Position numbering within the stretch: position 1 is the stretch's first letter | Below: more notes on this DNA, generated by a model | Told to the model about the DNA's origin: nothing | The model's input: only the letters and a program-made list of their open reading frames with translations | The model's database searches: none | The DNA's letters: not shown here | Source of the DNA: Myxococcus landrumus | Lineage (GTDB): Bacteria; Myxococcota; Myxococcia; Myxococcales; Myxococcaceae | Direction: 5' to 3' | DNA length: 64,000 nt | Assembly (NCBI RefSeq): GCF_017301635.1 | Contig: NZ_CP071091.1 | Span: 10,303,530-10,367,529 of the forward strand

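Noticed and set aside
58409..62164. 1251-codon open frame on the minus strand
   Set aside because: It lies wholly opposite the PKS frame, encodes an Arg/His/Gly/Leu-rich low-complexity sequence without domains, and is a shadow of GC-rich codon usage. Similar minus-strand shadows at 34310-36610, 38297-40918, 41000-43684, 43733-46591, 47036-49852 and 55337-58273 were discarded for the same reason.
63905..63925. HGTGT string near the end of the window, like a KS catalytic motif
   Set aside because: It lies in the post-KS linker (GLHGTGTPPRR), more than 100 residues after the end of KS10. The true motif position in KS10 is 63101-63117, where the histidine is missing.
1..64000. CRISPR arrays, tRNA/rRNA genes, insertion sequences, attachment sites
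   Set aside because: I saw no regularly spaced repeats, tRNA-like cloverleaf, transposase motifs or terminal inverted repeats. A tRNAscan or IS search would settle this.

Overview
The window looks like the chromosome of a myxobacterium of the Myxococcus/Stigmatella type. It is very GC-rich with GC-ending codons, it carries lineage-typical predicted lipoproteins and VWA/OmpA proteins, and two thirds of it is a trans-AT polyketide synthase. This assignment is inferred from gene content only.

Layout. (1) 1-5638 is ordinary chromosome: the tail of an unknown gene, a secreted MORN-variant protein, a RelA/SpoT-like conserved protein, an Ig-domain lipoprotein, and ffh (signal recognition particle GTPase). 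(2) 5909-12018 is a five-gene leftward operon. It encodes a prolyl-PCP dehydrogenase, a proline-type adenylation enzyme, a free carrier protein, a condensation-PCP protein with a broken HHxxxDG motif, and an MDR reductase. The first three form the known route to pyrrole-2-carboxyl-S-PCP. (3) 12371-18169 encodes an ECF-type importer: fused ATPases, EcfT and a MptD/Trep_Strep-like S component. The cassette is interrupted by a convergent gene for a duplicated VWA protein with an OmpA C terminus. The S-component gene has mutually exclusive hairpins over its ribosome-binding region. (4) 18249-20709 holds two small lysine-rich proteins and a UbiB/ABC1-like pseudokinase with two C-terminal membrane helices. 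(5) 20718-64000 starts with a free-standing malonyl transferase that overlaps (ATGA) one enormous reading frame, open from 21569 to the window edge (at least 14,144 codons, ten KS domains, no AT domain).

How the genes work together. The giant protein starts with formyltransferase - condensation remnant - methyltransferase - glycine-type A domain - PCP, which predicts an N-formyl-N-methylglycine starter. The modules that follow are KS-DH-KR, KS-KR-cMT, KS0-oMT, KS only, KS-DH-KR-cMT-ACP-ER, KS-KR, KS0-oMT, KS-KR-cMT, KS-KR and KS0 (cut off). The free AT would load malonyl units on all of them. Read colinearly this gives an N-methyl-N-vinylformamide chain: allylic CH2, CH(OMe), CH(Me), ketone, CH2CH2, CH(Me), CH(OMe), CH2, CH(OH), CH(Me), CH(O). 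This closely resembles the side chain of the myxobacterial actin binder rhizopodin as I remember it, and more loosely the cyanobacterial scytophycin/tolytoxin family. The locus is therefore most likely a rhizopodin-type pathway, and it continues to the right of the window.
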